A stretch of DNA of 64,000 nucleotides, from contig JAVBQL010000009.1 of the NCBI GenBank assembly GCA_031549085.1, positions 15,837 through 79,836 of the forward strand. Reading direction: 5' to 3'. The stretch is from JAVBQL01 sp031549085. Lineage in GTDB: Bacteria; Spirochaetota; GWE2-31-10; MWDO01. Positions 27,450-37,211 of the stretch are shown piece by piece. How positions within the stretch are numbered: position 1 is the first letter of the stretch; every line of letters starts with the position of its first letter. The notes beneath the pieces are model-generated. The model was given only the letters and a program-made list of their open reading frames with translations. It did no database searches and was not told where the DNA came from. Made by a program: the position numbers and the translations under genes.

Positions 27450-28400
27450 ATGATTTTTGATATAAAAAATTTAAATGTAACATTTTCCAACAATAATAAA
27501 GATATCTATGCAGTAAGAGGTGTTGATTTTTATGTAAAAGAGGGGGAGATACTAGGGATCGCTGGCGAGAGTGGTTCTGGAAAGAGTGTTACAACCCTAT
27601 CGTTTATAAACCTGTTACCAAAAAATGCTATTATATCTGGAGATATATTATATAGAGAGAAATCTGTATTAAAGATGACAAAAGAGGAGTTGCAAAACAT
27701 CAGAGGCAACAAAGTTGGATTTATATTTCAAGAACCAAGTAGATCCTTTGACCCAATATATAATATTGAAAAAACATTTGCTGAAACTATATTGGCTCAT
27801 AATAGAGATGTATCAAAAGATGAAATAAGGAATAAAACAGTAGAGTTATTAAAAGAGGTTAGAATATCAAATCCAGAAGAGCGTATAAAAAACTTTCCGC
27901 ACCAGTTTTCTGGAGGAATGTTACAAAGAATAATGATTGCTTTATCTCTTGTTTCAGATCCAGAAATTCTGATTGCTGATGAGCCAACAACAGCACTTGA
28001 TGTAACAATTCAGGCACAGATAGTCTCCCTTTTGGTTGAGCTGAAAAAGAAGCGTGGATTATCAATTGTCTTTATATCTCACAATTTAGGGCTCTTATCA
28101 AATATAAGTGATAGATTAATTATTATGTATGGTGGACTAATTATGGAGGAGGGTGAGGCAAAAAACCTTTTAAAAAATAGAAAACATCCATACACAGAGG
28201 GGTTGTTGGAGTCACTTCCAAAATTTGGAGACCATTATACTGAGAGTAGGTTGCGATCTATAAGTGGCACAGTACCAAATCCCCAAAATCCAGAACCAGG
28301 CTGTCCATTTGCTCCAAGGTGCAGATATGTTAAGGATAAATGCAAAGAGACTATTCCTGTGTTAAAAGGAGATGAGCACAAATATAGATGCATTCTTTAG
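27450..28400 (+). CDS. oppD: Oligopeptide ABC transporter ATPase, OppD type
   Basis: This 316-residue ABC ATPase has Walker A GESGSGKS, Q-loop FQEPSRSFDP, signature FSGGMLQRI, Walker B ILIADEPTT and switch His in FISHNLG. The C-terminal oligopeptide-transporter extension carries CPFAPRCRYVKDKC, and this cysteine set binds an Fe-S cluster in some homologues. AGGAG precedes the ATG. The usual partners oppA, oppB and oppF are not in the window, so the system is either split or incomplete. Confidence 0.92.
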   Translation: MIFDIKNLNVTFSNNNKDIYAVRGVDFYVKEGEILGIAGESGSGKSVTTLSFINLLPKNAIISGDILYREKSVLKMTKEELQNIRGNKVGFIFQEPSRSFDPIYNIEKTFAETILAHNRDVSKDEIRNKTVELLKEVRISNPEERIKNFPHQFSGGMLQRIMIALSLVSDPEILIADEPTTALDVTIQAQIVSLLVELKKKRGLSIVFISHNLGLLSNISDRLIIMYGGLIMEEGEAKNLLKNRKHPYTEGLLESLPKFGDHYTESRLRSISGTVPNPQNPEPGCPFAPRCRYVKDKCKETIPVLKGDEHKYRCIL

Positions 28401-28425
28401 GGTTATATTTTCATAAATAAAACAT

Positions 28426-28597
28426 AACCACTTTTATAGGTTCTGCTTGTGCAGACTGTATGCTATTACTTTGAAGTATTTTTTTGAGTCACTTAATACT
28501 ACAATAGTGCTGCCTCTTTCTTGGAAACATTTAAAGAGAACAGTTTTTTTAAACTAACAGTACTAACAGCAAGCAGAACCTGTAAAAGTGGTTTTTT
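28426..28597 (+). ncRNA. Structured RNA or MITE closed by a 24-bp stem
   Basis: Positions 28426-28449 pair with 28570-28593 over 24 bp with a single G-U pair, and TTTTTT (28592-28597) follows, as in a terminator. Inside are three further hairpins: GCAG...CTGC with CTATT/AATAG and AGTATT/AATACT; CTCTTT/AAAGAG; and AGTTT/AAACT. I recognise no RNA family; SRP, tmRNA and RNase P motifs are absent. It lies between convergent oppD and pheT. A non-coding RNA on the plus strand fits the T run, and a miniature inverted-repeat element is the main alternative. Confidence 0.5.
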
Positions 28598-28811
28598 GTC
28601 TGATCTATATAAATTATAAATAATCATCTCTAATTGCCTTCACCTAATTTAATAAATTAAATAGAAATAATCAAATTTTTAGAAAGGATAAAAGTTAAAC
28701 AGATGTTTCTTAATTTTAAATCCTTAGTTTTTATAAGTTCTTATTTGCTAAATGAGTGGAGTATTTAAAGAAGAAGGAATAAAAGCTATTTCTTTATAAT
28801 TAAACTTATAG
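28598..28811. other. Gene-free stretch between the hairpin element and pheT
   Basis: AT-rich sequence with no gene, promoter or terminator that I can support. Confidence 0.4.
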
Positions 28812-31208
28812 TTATCTCATTCTTGCACCAAGATCTTTCTGAAGTCTACCATAGATACTATTAAATGCTGCTGTAATCTCACTTTCTGTAAGTGTTGAAT
28901 CAGATTTATTAAACTCCATGGATATTGCTGCAGAATATTTACCCGGCTCTATATTAATGCCCTTATATATATCAAATATCTCAATATCTCTAAGTATATT
29001 TATATTACAATCTTCTATACATTTAATAATTGAGGAGGCTTTCACACTATTATCTACAATGATAGCCAAATCTCTTATTGATGATGGGTATTTTGGAACT
29101 TCTCTATATTTGATCACCTTTTTATAGTTTTCAAATAGTTTGGTTATTGATATCTCAAGTATAAAAGAGTCACTATCTACTGAAAAATTCTCCATAACAA
29201 GTGGATTAAGTTTACCAATAAGTCCAATCTCACTATCATTAACAACTATTTTTGCCTGCTGATGAGGATGTAAAAATGGCTCATTTGATTCAATAAAAGT
29301 AGGTTTAATGTGTAATACTTCAAATATCGCATCAGCCATACCCTTTATGTCATAAAAATCAAACTTTGATTCATTTAATGTTGTATAGCTTTTAAACTCT
29401 TTTATCCCCGCCAAAGCAATAGAAAAACTTCTCTCTTCTATGGGAAGCTTATCACTCGAAGGAATACTAACATTTCCAATTTCAAACAGTGCTATGTGCT
29501 TATTCTGTTTTGATACATTGTGAGCTATTGTTCTTATCATTCCTGGTATTAATGAGTTTCTTGTACCTGTAAGTTCGTCTGAATAGGGGATATCCATCTT
29601 TACTATTTTTCTAAATCTGTGATCATCAGGAAGTGACATCTTATCAAATAGTGCGTCTCCAATAAAGCTCATATTAAAAGCTTCATCTAAACCAAGAGAG
29701 TAGAGTAGTTCTATCAGCTCTTTCACAAATTTTTGAATAGGTGTACGAGAAGCAGAGGTTATTTCTGATGGATAGAATGTTGGAGTTATATTATTATAAC
29801 CATATATGCGAGCGATCTCCTCTGATATATCCTCCTTAATGGATATATCATTTCTATATGATGGCACTGTGATACTTATGTTATCATCAAACCCCATCAC
29901 ATCAAAGCCCAATCTTTTTAAAATAGAGGTCATCTCATCTTTTGATATATTTGTACCAAGCTTATTGTTTATCCATTTATAGTCAACTTTTATGGTAAGC
30001 GGTTTAAGTTTGTTGTGATAGACATCTATTACCCCTTGAGCGATCTCTCCAATATTAAACTTTGAGAGAAGATATAATAATCTTTTAAGGTTTTCAATTG
30101 TTCCATCTCTATCAATTGCTCTCTCAAACCTATATGAAGCCTCACTTTTTAGTCCCAATCTTCTTGATGTTTTTCTTATATTAACAGGGTTAAATATAGC
30201 AGATTCAAGAAAAATCTCTTTTGTTTCTTGAGTTATTTCTGAATTGGCTCCACCCATTATACCACCAATACATTGAGGTTCATTTTTATCAGTTATTAGA
30301 ATATCATAATTTGCAAGTTTTCTCTCGTTATTATCAAGGGTTACAATCTTTTCATTCTCTTTTGCTTCTCTTATTATAAGCTCTCTATCTTCTATTTTAT
30401 CAAGTGAGAAGGCATGAAAAGGCTGATTCATTTCAAGCATTACATAGTTGGTTAGATCAACAATATTGCTTATTGGTCTAACTCCAGATGAGACCAACCT
30501 AACCTGTATTTGAAGAGGTGAGGGCTCTATTATAATATTTTCAACAACAGCTCCACTATATCTAAAACAATCTTTTGACTCTACAGAAACCTTAACTTTA
30601 TCATTTATATTAGTGTTTGATGTCTTATATTTTTTATCAATTTTTTTTAATGGCCTATTGATCAGAGCGCTAACTTCACGTGCAATACCAAGTATACCAA
30701 GGCAATCACCCCTGTTTGGAGTTACACTTAACTCTATAACAATATCTTCAAAGTTGGCAAGCTCTCTATAATTTGTACCACACTCTATACTATTTGGGAT
30801 AAGTATTGGAATATCCCCTTTATAGTCAAAGTTTAGATCTTCCCATCTGACAAGCACTCCTTCACTATTGATATTTTTTACTTTTGATGGTTTAACCACA
30901 GAACCATTTGTTAATGTTGCTCCTTCAAGAGCAACTAATAGTTTTGAGTTTAGAATTATGTTTGATAAATTTGTTACTACCTGTACTGTTTTATTGTTGC
31001 CAATATCTATTTTTAGGATAGATAGAGTATCTGAGTCTTTTTGCTTCTCTATATTAACAATTTTACCAACAACAATATTTTGGCTGCCAATACCAGTTTT
31101 TGATATAGCTTCAACTTCAAGTCCAGAGACACTGAGCTTTTCTGCTATCATCTCTCCAGATATATCTATATCAACAAATTCTTTTAACCATTCTAAACAT
31201 ACTTTCAT
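28812..31208 (-). CDS. pheT: Phenylalanyl-tRNA synthetase beta subunit
   Basis: This 798-residue protein starts MKVCLEWLKEFVDIDISGEM. It has the EMAP/tRNA-binding fold (about 40-150), the B3/B4 editing region (about 205-380, with PISNIVDLTNYVMLEMNQPF), B5 (about 400-470), a catalytic-like domain with ISEEIARIYGYNNI, and the C-terminal ferredoxin-fold anticodon-binding domain starting near YPSSIRDLAIIVD. With PheS it charges tRNA-Phe as an alpha2-beta2 tetramer. It lies 142 nt downstream of pheS. Confidence 0.95.
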   Translation of the reverse strand: MKVCLEWLKEFVDIDISGEMIAEKLSVSGLEVEAISKTGIGSQNIVVGKIVNIEKQKDSDTLSILKIDIGNNKTVQVVTNLSNIILNSKLLVALEGATLTNGSVVKPSKVKNINSEGVLVRWEDLNFDYKGDIPILIPNSIECGTNYRELANFEDIVIELSVTPNRGDCLGILGIAREVSALINRPLKKIDKKYKTSNTNINDKVKVSVESKDCFRYSGAVVENIIIEPSPLQIQVRLVSSGVRPISNIVDLTNYVMLEMNQPFHAFSLDKIEDRELIIREAKENEKIVTLDNNERKLANYDILITDKNEPQCIGGIMGGANSEITQETKEIFLESAIFNPVNIRKTSRRLGLKSEASYRFERAIDRDGTIENLKRLLYLLSKFNIGEIAQGVIDVYHNKLKPLTIKVDYKWINNKLGTNISKDEMTSILKRLGFDVMGFDDNISITVPSYRNDISIKEDISEEIARIYGYNNITPTFYPSEITSASRTPIQKFVKELIELLYSLGLDEAFNMSFIGDALFDKMSLPDDHRFRKIVKMDIPYSDELTGTRNSLIPGMIRTIAHNVSKQNKHIALFEIGNVSIPSSDKLPIEERSFSIALAGIKEFKSYTTLNESKFDFYDIKGMADAIFEVLHIKPTFIESNEPFLHPHQQAKIVVNDSEIGLIGKLNPLVMENFSVDSDSFILEISITKLFENYKKVIKYREVPKYPSSIRDLAIIVDNSVKASSIIKCIEDCNINILRDIEIFDIYKGINIEPGKYSAAISMEFNKSDSTLTESEITAAFNSIYGRLQKDLGARMR

Positions 31209-31350
31209 TTTTCTTAATCCCTATTTTTTATAACCACACCATTTTTGATAAATATTTTATACAAAAAAAGTATTATCTTTTTAATTTTAATACTAAACAA
31301 GCAATATTTGTGATATGTATGTTCTTTTAAACCCCATCCACCAGCTGTCT

Positions 31351-32379
31351 CTATTTAAACTGCTCTATAAATCTAACATCATTATCAGTTAGTAGTCTAA
31401 TGTCACTAATTCCATATTTAAGAAGTACAACACGGTCAACCCCTATACCAAAAGCCCAGCCGCTATATATCTCTGGATCATATCCACCCATTTTTAATAC
31501 ATTTGGATGAACAGCACCACTTCCTAATATCTCTATCCAGCCAGAGTGTTTACAGAATGAACAGCCTTTACCTTTACAGAAAATACAGCTACAATCTACC
31601 TCAGCAGATGGCTCTGTAAAAGGGAAGAATGATGGTCTAAGTCTTATCTTTGTTGACTCTCCAAACATTCTCTTCATAAATATCTCTAGAACACCAATTA
31701 GATCTGAAAATCTAACATTTTTATCTATAAATAGTCCCTCTATCTGATGAAACTGAACTGAGTGTGTTGCATCAATATCATCTCTTCTAAAAACTCTTCC
31801 AGGGCATATTATCTTTAACGGGTTTGGAGCATTTTGCTGCATGGCTCTTGCCTGAACCGGAGAAGTATGAGTACGAAAGAGTGTTTCACTATTAACATAA
31901 AATGTGTCTTGAGAATCACGTGCAGGGTGATCATCAAGAAAGTTCATAGATGTAAAGTTATTAAAATCGGTTTCAACCTCTGGCCCTTCAGCTATAGAGA
32001 AGCCCATATTGAGAAATATCTCCTCTATCTCATTAAAAACTATTCTAATTGGGTGTTTAGAGCCAATATTATATTTTCGTCCCTTAAGGGTTATATCAAT
32101 TTTTTCTGACTCAAACTTTGTATTAAACTCTACCTGCTGTATTTTATCAAATGTTTCAGAGAGGATTCTATCAATATCATTTCTTGCCTCATTTATTAGA
32201 GCTCCAACCTTTGGACGCTCCTCAGGAGAGAGTGTGCCTAGCATCTTTAAAAATGAGTTAAACTCACTTTTTTTGCTCAAATATTTGGCTTTTAAATCAT
32301 CTAAGTTTTTAATAGTTCTTGCATTATTAATTTCAGCTACTATTAGGTCGTGAAGTGCTTTTATATTATCTATCAACAT
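31351..32379 (-). CDS. pheS: Phenylalanyl-tRNA synthetase alpha subunit
   Basis: This 342-residue class II catalytic subunit has an N-terminal coiled coil (about 1-90), motif 2 region PGRVFRRDDIDATHSVQFHQIEG-like, the cysteine cluster CIFCKGKGCSFCKHSGWIEI, and motif 3 SGWAFGIGVDRVVLLKYGI. It activates phenylalanine and transfers it to tRNA-Phe together with PheT. The gene order pheS-pheT is the usual one, but the gap of 142 nt is larger than common. Confidence 0.96.
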   Translation of the reverse strand: MLIDNIKALHDLIVAEINNARTIKNLDDLKAKYLSKKSEFNSFLKMLGTLSPEERPKVGALINEARNDIDRILSETFDKIQQVEFNTKFESEKIDITLKGRKYNIGSKHPIRIVFNEIEEIFLNMGFSIAEGPEVETDFNNFTSMNFLDDHPARDSQDTFYVNSETLFRTHTSPVQARAMQQNAPNPLKIICPGRVFRRDDIDATHSVQFHQIEGLFIDKNVRFSDLIGVLEIFMKRMFGESTKIRLRPSFFPFTEPSAEVDCSCIFCKGKGCSFCKHSGWIEILGSGAVHPNVLKMGGYDPEIYSGWAFGIGVDRVVLLKYGISDIRLLTDNDVRFIEQFK

Positions 32380-32486
32380 GATAAAAATCCTATTTTTAAA
32401 GAAAGAAAATAAGTGGTACTAATTTTTTATTGACCTATTTTTTTGTGCAAAAAATTGGTTAATAAAAAATGTCTATTAAAAAAATC

Positions 32487-33044
32487 TTATAAGAGATACT
32501 CTTTCTCTATTTGTGCTATTATTTGATCCATGAAAGCAATTTTCTCTTTAGCAATTTTTTTAGATTTTGGAAGCATAAGTAATCTTGCTCTCTCTCGATA
32601 TTGTTTTATAAGATTCAATGTTTCTGTCAATGTTTTATGGTTATACCAGTAGAAGCTTCCAATAGACAATCTAATAACACCCATAGCTCCAAGGCTATCA
32701 ATTAGATTTGCATCATGAAGCAGCGTGCCTTCAGTACCAACAGGATCAATTCCATCTTCAGGCCAGTGGCTTCTGATTGTCTCATAAACAGCATTTATCT
32801 TATTAGCTGGAAAACCAACCTCTTGTAAAATTTGTTCTGCTTTTTCTGCGGATCTTAAATGCCCCTCAAAGCCTAAAACCGTGTCATGCAAAAAACAGGC
32901 TGCAAATAGTATCTCATCATCATAATTATCTACATCAAGCTCACGAGCAAGATGGTATACTCTATAGCAGTGGCTAAAGCCAGATGCCAATCTTCCTGCA
33001 GTGATATTTTTTACATATTGGGTAATAGTTTCTTTATACATCAT
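32487..33044 (-). CDS. HD-domain phosphohydrolase
   Basis: This 185-residue protein has an HD fold: HCYRVYHLARELD (first metal His), AACFLHDTV (the HD pair), a further His in TIRSHWPEDG, and HDANLIDSLGAMG. Such proteins hydrolyse phosphate esters of nucleotides or similar substrates, but the substrate is not known here. AAGGATATG precedes the ATG. It lies 107 nt upstream of pheS on the same strand and might be cotranscribed. Confidence 0.8.
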   Translation of the reverse strand: MMYKETITQYVKNITAGRLASGFSHCYRVYHLARELDVDNYDDEILFAACFLHDTVLGFEGHLRSAEKAEQILQEVGFPANKINAVYETIRSHWPEDGIDPVGTEGTLLHDANLIDSLGAMGVIRLSIGSFYWYNHKTLTETLNLIKQYRERARLLMLPKSKKIAKEKIAFMDQIIAQIEKEYLL

Positions 33045-33208
33045 TTCATATCCTTAAAATTATATTCTTTATTTAATTAAAATTATACCACTGGTATCAA
33101 ATTATATCAAGATAAATTTGAAAGTTTAGATTATATTAAAAAAGATGATATATATATTTGCTTCTCAAATACTATATTAATGCTCTATTTAATTTAAATA
33201 TTAAAAAT

Positions 33209-33238
33209 AAAAATAGCACCAAATATGGTGCTATTTTT
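33209..33238. terminator. Terminator downstream of the sulfatase gene
   Basis: A perfect 12-bp stem AAAAATAGCACC/GGTGCTATTTTT with a 6-nt loop. Its symmetry allows termination in both directions; it ends the minus-strand sulfatase operon. Confidence 0.92.
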
Positions 33239-33260
33239 TAATATTAAAAGCTAATGGGTG

Positions 33261-35675
33261 TTATATCTTTGGATCAGTATCAACAAGAACCTTGTTTACT
33301 TTTCCATTAAGCTTAAATGGAACTTCATATCTAGGACTTATTGTTGTACCATAATCTTGTCCAATATCCATATATTCTGTTAACATAAATCTAAATGGTA
33401 TTGTTTTATTAATTTTACCAGAAGCTATTTTTTTACCGTCAACAAGAATAGAGGCCTCTCCCCCAGCTCCAAATTTTTTAGTTTTAGCAAAGTCAGATCT
33501 AAACTCAAATTTTACTTTATGATTTCCATCTGATATAGTTGATGTTGAAATAACTTCTTGATAATCTTCAGATTTAGGATTAGCGTATCCAAAAACAAGC
33601 TTTCCATTTTCAATCCAAAGTCCAAAACCTGCAAAACGGCCGCCCATAGTTAGTATCATACCATTAGGTGTAGTTCCTTTTTCAAAAGTAATATCAGCTT
33701 CAATGGTAAATGATTTATTTTTAAAGTCTGGAGCGTTTGCTTCTGGAACACGAGATAATTCTGTCCAATATGTGAATAGTGTTCTTCCATCATTAGGGTC
33801 TATTCTATTTGATATTAATGCTGGAGGATTATTTAGATCGTTTACAAACATTGGAAACACATTGTTTTTTCCAGCTTCTATAAAAAACAGCTGTTTCATC
33901 TCTTCCAGTTTTTTTGGGTTCTCTTTAGCAATATTATGCGCTTGAGAGAAGTCTTTTTCAACATTATATAGCTCCCACTCATCAGTAGTATTTGGTCCAT
34001 TAAATTTTCCAATCATCCAAGGAGGAGATGCTGGGGTTTTTGCAGCTACCCACCCATTATGATATATTCCATGATATCCAACAATCTCAAAATATTGGGT
34101 TTGATGTGTTGTTTTTGCATTTGGATTGTTAAAAGTATACATCATACTAACACCCTCTAAAGGTTTTTGTTCTACCCCACGAAATTTATTTGGCATAGCA
34201 ACTTTGACAGCTTCATAAACTGTTGGAGCTATATCAACAACATGGTGCCATTGCGTTCTAAGTCCTCCTCTCTCTTTTATACCTTTAGGCCAAGAGATAA
34301 CCATTCCGTTTCTTGTTCCACCATAGTGTGATGCAACCTGTTTCATCCACTGGAATGGTGTTGTCATAGCAAGAGCCCAGCCAGCAGGGTAGTGACCATA
34401 AGAATCCACTGTACCAAGTTTATCAACACCTTTAGCAATTTCTTCAGGTGTTTCTGAATCTATATTGAAGAAAACATTTTCATTTAGAGAACCTGTAATA
34501 GCACCTTCACCACTTGCTCCATTATCACCCTGTATATAGATAATAAGAGTATTATCAAATTCCCCAATCTCTTTAACAGCGTTTATCACAGTACCAATAT
34601 AGTGATCTGTTTGTTCTAAGAATCCTGCATAAATCTCCATCATACGTGCATAGTTTTTCTTTTCAGTTGCTGATAGAGTATCCCAAGCAGGGATATCTTT
34701 TGGACGAGGTGTAAGAGCTGTATCCTTTGGAAGAAGCCCCATCTCTTTTTGTCTTTTTAGAGTCTCTTCACGTTGTACATCCCACCCTTTGTCAAATTTT
34801 CCCTTGTACTTATCAGACCACTCTTTTGGTACTTGATGAGGAGCATGAGTTCCGCCTGTTACATAGTATGAAAAGAATGGTTTATCAGGGGAAATAGATT
34901 TTTGTTCTTTTATCCATCTAATAGCTTGATTGGCTAAATCCTCATTCATAGTATAATTTTTATTTCCAATGTATGGATCAACAGGTGTAAAATTATCATA
35001 CATAGAAGGCACATATTGATTTGCTTCGCCACCAATAAACCCATAAAATCTTTCAAATCCAAGGTTGTTAGGCCATCTTTCAAATGGTCCCATTCTTAAA
35101 TCTGTCTCAAAGTCTGGTACATTATGATTTTTTCCAAACCATGCTGTACTATATCCATTATAACGTAAAACATGCCCTATGGTGGCAGTATCCTCTCCCA
35201 TTAAAGTATCATATCCAGGATATCCACAACCAGCCTCCATTATATTACCAGTATGAGCTACATGATGATTTCTACCAGTAAGCAATGCTGCACGTGTAGG
35301 AGAGGAGAGGGCAGTAGTATGAAACTGGTTATATCTTATTCCACCTCTAGCCAATTCATCCATTGTAGGTGTATTAATAGGACCTCCAAAAGTACTGGAT
35401 GCTGATGCACCAACATCATCAGTCATAATAATCAAAACGTTTGGAGCTCCCTTCGGCGCTTTTACCTGTTTTGGAAAATCTGGCTTTGAATCACTCCATG
35501 TTAAATTGATTTCACCTTTAAAAGGATCTGGCGGTTTTGGCAGCTCTGTTAAATTGTTGCCAAGCGGCTCCCCAGATGGTTTTGGCGGCTCTAGGGCCTT
35601 AAAAGTTCCATATGAAACTCCGCCTGTCAATAGTACAGCTATTGATATTTTGCCTATGTCACTCTTTAAACTCAT
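33261..35675 (-). CDS. Serine-type arylsulfatase, exported
   Basis: This 804-residue sulfatase has an N-terminal hydrophobic segment (ISIAVLLTGGVSYGTF) that should export or anchor it. The core has NVLIIMTDDVGASASSTFGG with metal-binding Asp86-Asp87, then TTALSSPTRAALLTGRNHH. The sulfatase signature (C/S)xPxR reads SSPTR, so the residue converted to formylglycine should be Ser124. Further motifs are GGTHAPHQVP and the IQGDNGASGEG metal segment. The C-terminal part (about 630-804) resembles a small lectin-like fold. A perfect AAGGAGG precedes the ATG. It lies 30 nt downstream of its maturase. The sulfated substrate cannot be read from the sequence. Confidence 0.92.
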   Translation of the reverse strand: MSLKSDIGKISIAVLLTGGVSYGTFKALEPPKPSGEPLGNNLTELPKPPDPFKGEINLTWSDSKPDFPKQVKAPKGAPNVLIIMTDDVGASASSTFGGPINTPTMDELARGGIRYNQFHTTALSSPTRAALLTGRNHHVAHTGNIMEAGCGYPGYDTLMGEDTATIGHVLRYNGYSTAWFGKNHNVPDFETDLRMGPFERWPNNLGFERFYGFIGGEANQYVPSMYDNFTPVDPYIGNKNYTMNEDLANQAIRWIKEQKSISPDKPFFSYYVTGGTHAPHQVPKEWSDKYKGKFDKGWDVQREETLKRQKEMGLLPKDTALTPRPKDIPAWDTLSATEKKNYARMMEIYAGFLEQTDHYIGTVINAVKEIGEFDNTLIIYIQGDNGASGEGAITGSLNENVFFNIDSETPEEIAKGVDKLGTVDSYGHYPAGWALAMTTPFQWMKQVASHYGGTRNGMVISWPKGIKERGGLRTQWHHVVDIAPTVYEAVKVAMPNKFRGVEQKPLEGVSMMYTFNNPNAKTTHQTQYFEIVGYHGIYHNGWVAAKTPASPPWMIGKFNGPNTTDEWELYNVEKDFSQAHNIAKENPKKLEEMKQLFFIEAGKNNVFPMFVNDLNNPPALISNRIDPNDGRTLFTYWTELSRVPEANAPDFKNKSFTIEADITFEKGTTPNGMILTMGGRFAGFGLWIENGKLVFGYANPKSEDYQEVISTSTISDGNHKVKFEFRSDFAKTKKFGAGGEASILVDGKKIASGKINKTIPFRFMLTEYMDIGQDYGTTISPRYEVPFKLNGKVNKVLVDTDPKI

Positions 35676-35705
35676 AATTTTTCCTCCTTAAAAATAAAAT
35701 TTATA

Positions 35706-36911
35706 TTAATTATGACCATATATTTTAACTAGATTGGCCATCTTTTCTTCGATATGGCTAAAAAAGTTTCTATATCCAGTACATAAATAATTCAACCCCT
35801 TTTTTCCATCTTTTGTTTTGATGAATCTCTTTTTTGGACACTCTCCATAACATTTTGAGAGCCATTTACATTCACTACACTGTTTTGGAAGCCTCTCTTT
35901 TTCAGATGAGAAGTTATTTTTTTTCATTGAAAGAGCCATTGAGGAGAGATATTTACTATTTATATTGCCATAAGAGTAGGTAGAGTAGCAGAAATGATCG
36001 CAGGCATAGACCCTGCCATCTCTATCAAGTGCCATAGCATGCCCACACTTTTTATCAAAGAGACATGTTAAAGGACCTCTATCAAGCCAAAGGGAGAGAA
36101 AATTTTCAAATAGATAGACAAAAACACTTCCTTGATCCTTCTCATACCACTCATCAAAGATTGCACTTAAAAAATTGCCAAACTCTTCACTGTCTACAGT
36201 AAAATCTGTTACAAAAGAGTTGGCTGTTCTTGGTTTTGCAGCTGACGAACCCTCTGTTGGAAGAGTTTTGATATCCCATATTAATGGAGTGACCGCTTGG
36301 AAATTTTTCGGCTCAACACATGGTATAAACTGTATATGCTTGCTCTTAACAATATCTTTTAGAAAATGGTAAACTTCCAGTGGCTTTTTTGCATTTTCAT
36401 AATGGACAACAGTTAGTGTGTTAAATGGAATCGCATATTTTCTAAGGAGATATGCAGCATTTAGAACCTGTTCAGTTGAAGAGGTTCCACCCAAAGTTTT
36501 TCTATATATATTACATGATTCAGGACCATCTATACTTAAGCCAACTAGAAAATGGTTCTCTTTTAAAAATTTACACCACTCATCATTTAGTAAAATACCA
36601 TTTGTTTGGAGATCATTTTCAACTTTTTTATCAAAATATTTGGCATACTTTTTTTGTAGTTCAACTACTTTTCTAAAAAAATCTATACCAAGAAGGGTAG
36701 GCTCACCTCCATGCCATGTGAAGAAAACTGTATCTGTGGCTTGAGATTCTATATATTGTTCAATGAAATTTTCTAGGGTAGTATCAGACATTTTGCCACT
36801 ACTTGAGAGAGTCTCTTTTTTATGAAGATAATAGCAGTAGTCGCACGATAAATTACACTCTGCACCAATAGGTTTTGCTGTAACATGAAAGCTGTTTTTT
36901 GTATTAAACAT
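35706..36911 (-). CDS. Anaerobic sulfatase-maturating enzyme
   Basis: This 401-residue radical-SAM enzyme has CNLSCDYCYYLHKK at residues 19-32, whose CxxxCxxC holds the SAM-binding 4Fe-4S cluster, then TWHGGEPTLLG. The SPASM region holds CGHAMALDRDGRVYACDHFC and CSECKWLSKCYGECPKKRF, cysteines for two auxiliary clusters. It oxidises Cys or Ser in sulfatases to formylglycine in the cytoplasm. It lies directly upstream of a Ser-type sulfatase on the same strand, which makes that its obvious client. Confidence 0.92.
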   Translation of the reverse strand: MFNTKNSFHVTAKPIGAECNLSCDYCYYLHKKETLSSSGKMSDTTLENFIEQYIESQATDTVFFTWHGGEPTLLGIDFFRKVVELQKKYAKYFDKKVENDLQTNGILLNDEWCKFLKENHFLVGLSIDGPESCNIYRKTLGGTSSTEQVLNAAYLLRKYAIPFNTLTVVHYENAKKPLEVYHFLKDIVKSKHIQFIPCVEPKNFQAVTPLIWDIKTLPTEGSSAAKPRTANSFVTDFTVDSEEFGNFLSAIFDEWYEKDQGSVFVYLFENFLSLWLDRGPLTCLFDKKCGHAMALDRDGRVYACDHFCYSTYSYGNINSKYLSSMALSMKKNNFSSEKERLPKQCSECKWLSKCYGECPKKRFIKTKDGKKGLNYLCTGYRNFFSHIEEKMANLVKIYGHN

Positions 36912-37177
36912 AAAGGTTCTCTATTGTTTTTAATTTTTAGTAAAAAAATAAAAAATCTATGTTTTATATTAATAAAATATTTAATAAAAAGCAATATTTT
37001 AACAACACTATCTTGCTTGAAAAAATAAAAACTATAAATTTTATATTATAATGAATAAGAATAACATATAACAAACTACTATAAACAATAAAAAAAAATA
37101 AATATAATTAAAAACAGTAACATATAGATATCTATTTTTTTAAATGAATTTTATTTATTTAAATCTGAAAAAAACAG
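36912..37177. other. Gene-free AT-rich stretch upstream of the 6S-like RNA
   Basis: No gene or structured element was seen. The minus-strand promoter of the sulfatase-maturase operon should lie here but I could not assign it with confidence. Confidence 0.4.
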
Positions 37178-37205
37178 TTGACTTTTTATAAAAAAATTAT
37201 ATAAT
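37178..37205 (+). promoter_or_regulatory. Strong promoter of the 6S-like RNA
   Basis: TTGACT (37178-37183), a 16-nt A/T spacer and TATAAT (37200-37205). The predicted start is near 37212, at the first base of the structured region. Confidence 0.8.
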
Positions 37206-37211
37206 TATCTT

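Noticed and set aside
28426..28597. SRP RNA, tmRNA or RNase P RNA
   Set aside because: The conserved SRP GGAA-loop helix, tmRNA ends and RNase P core sequences are not present on either strand.
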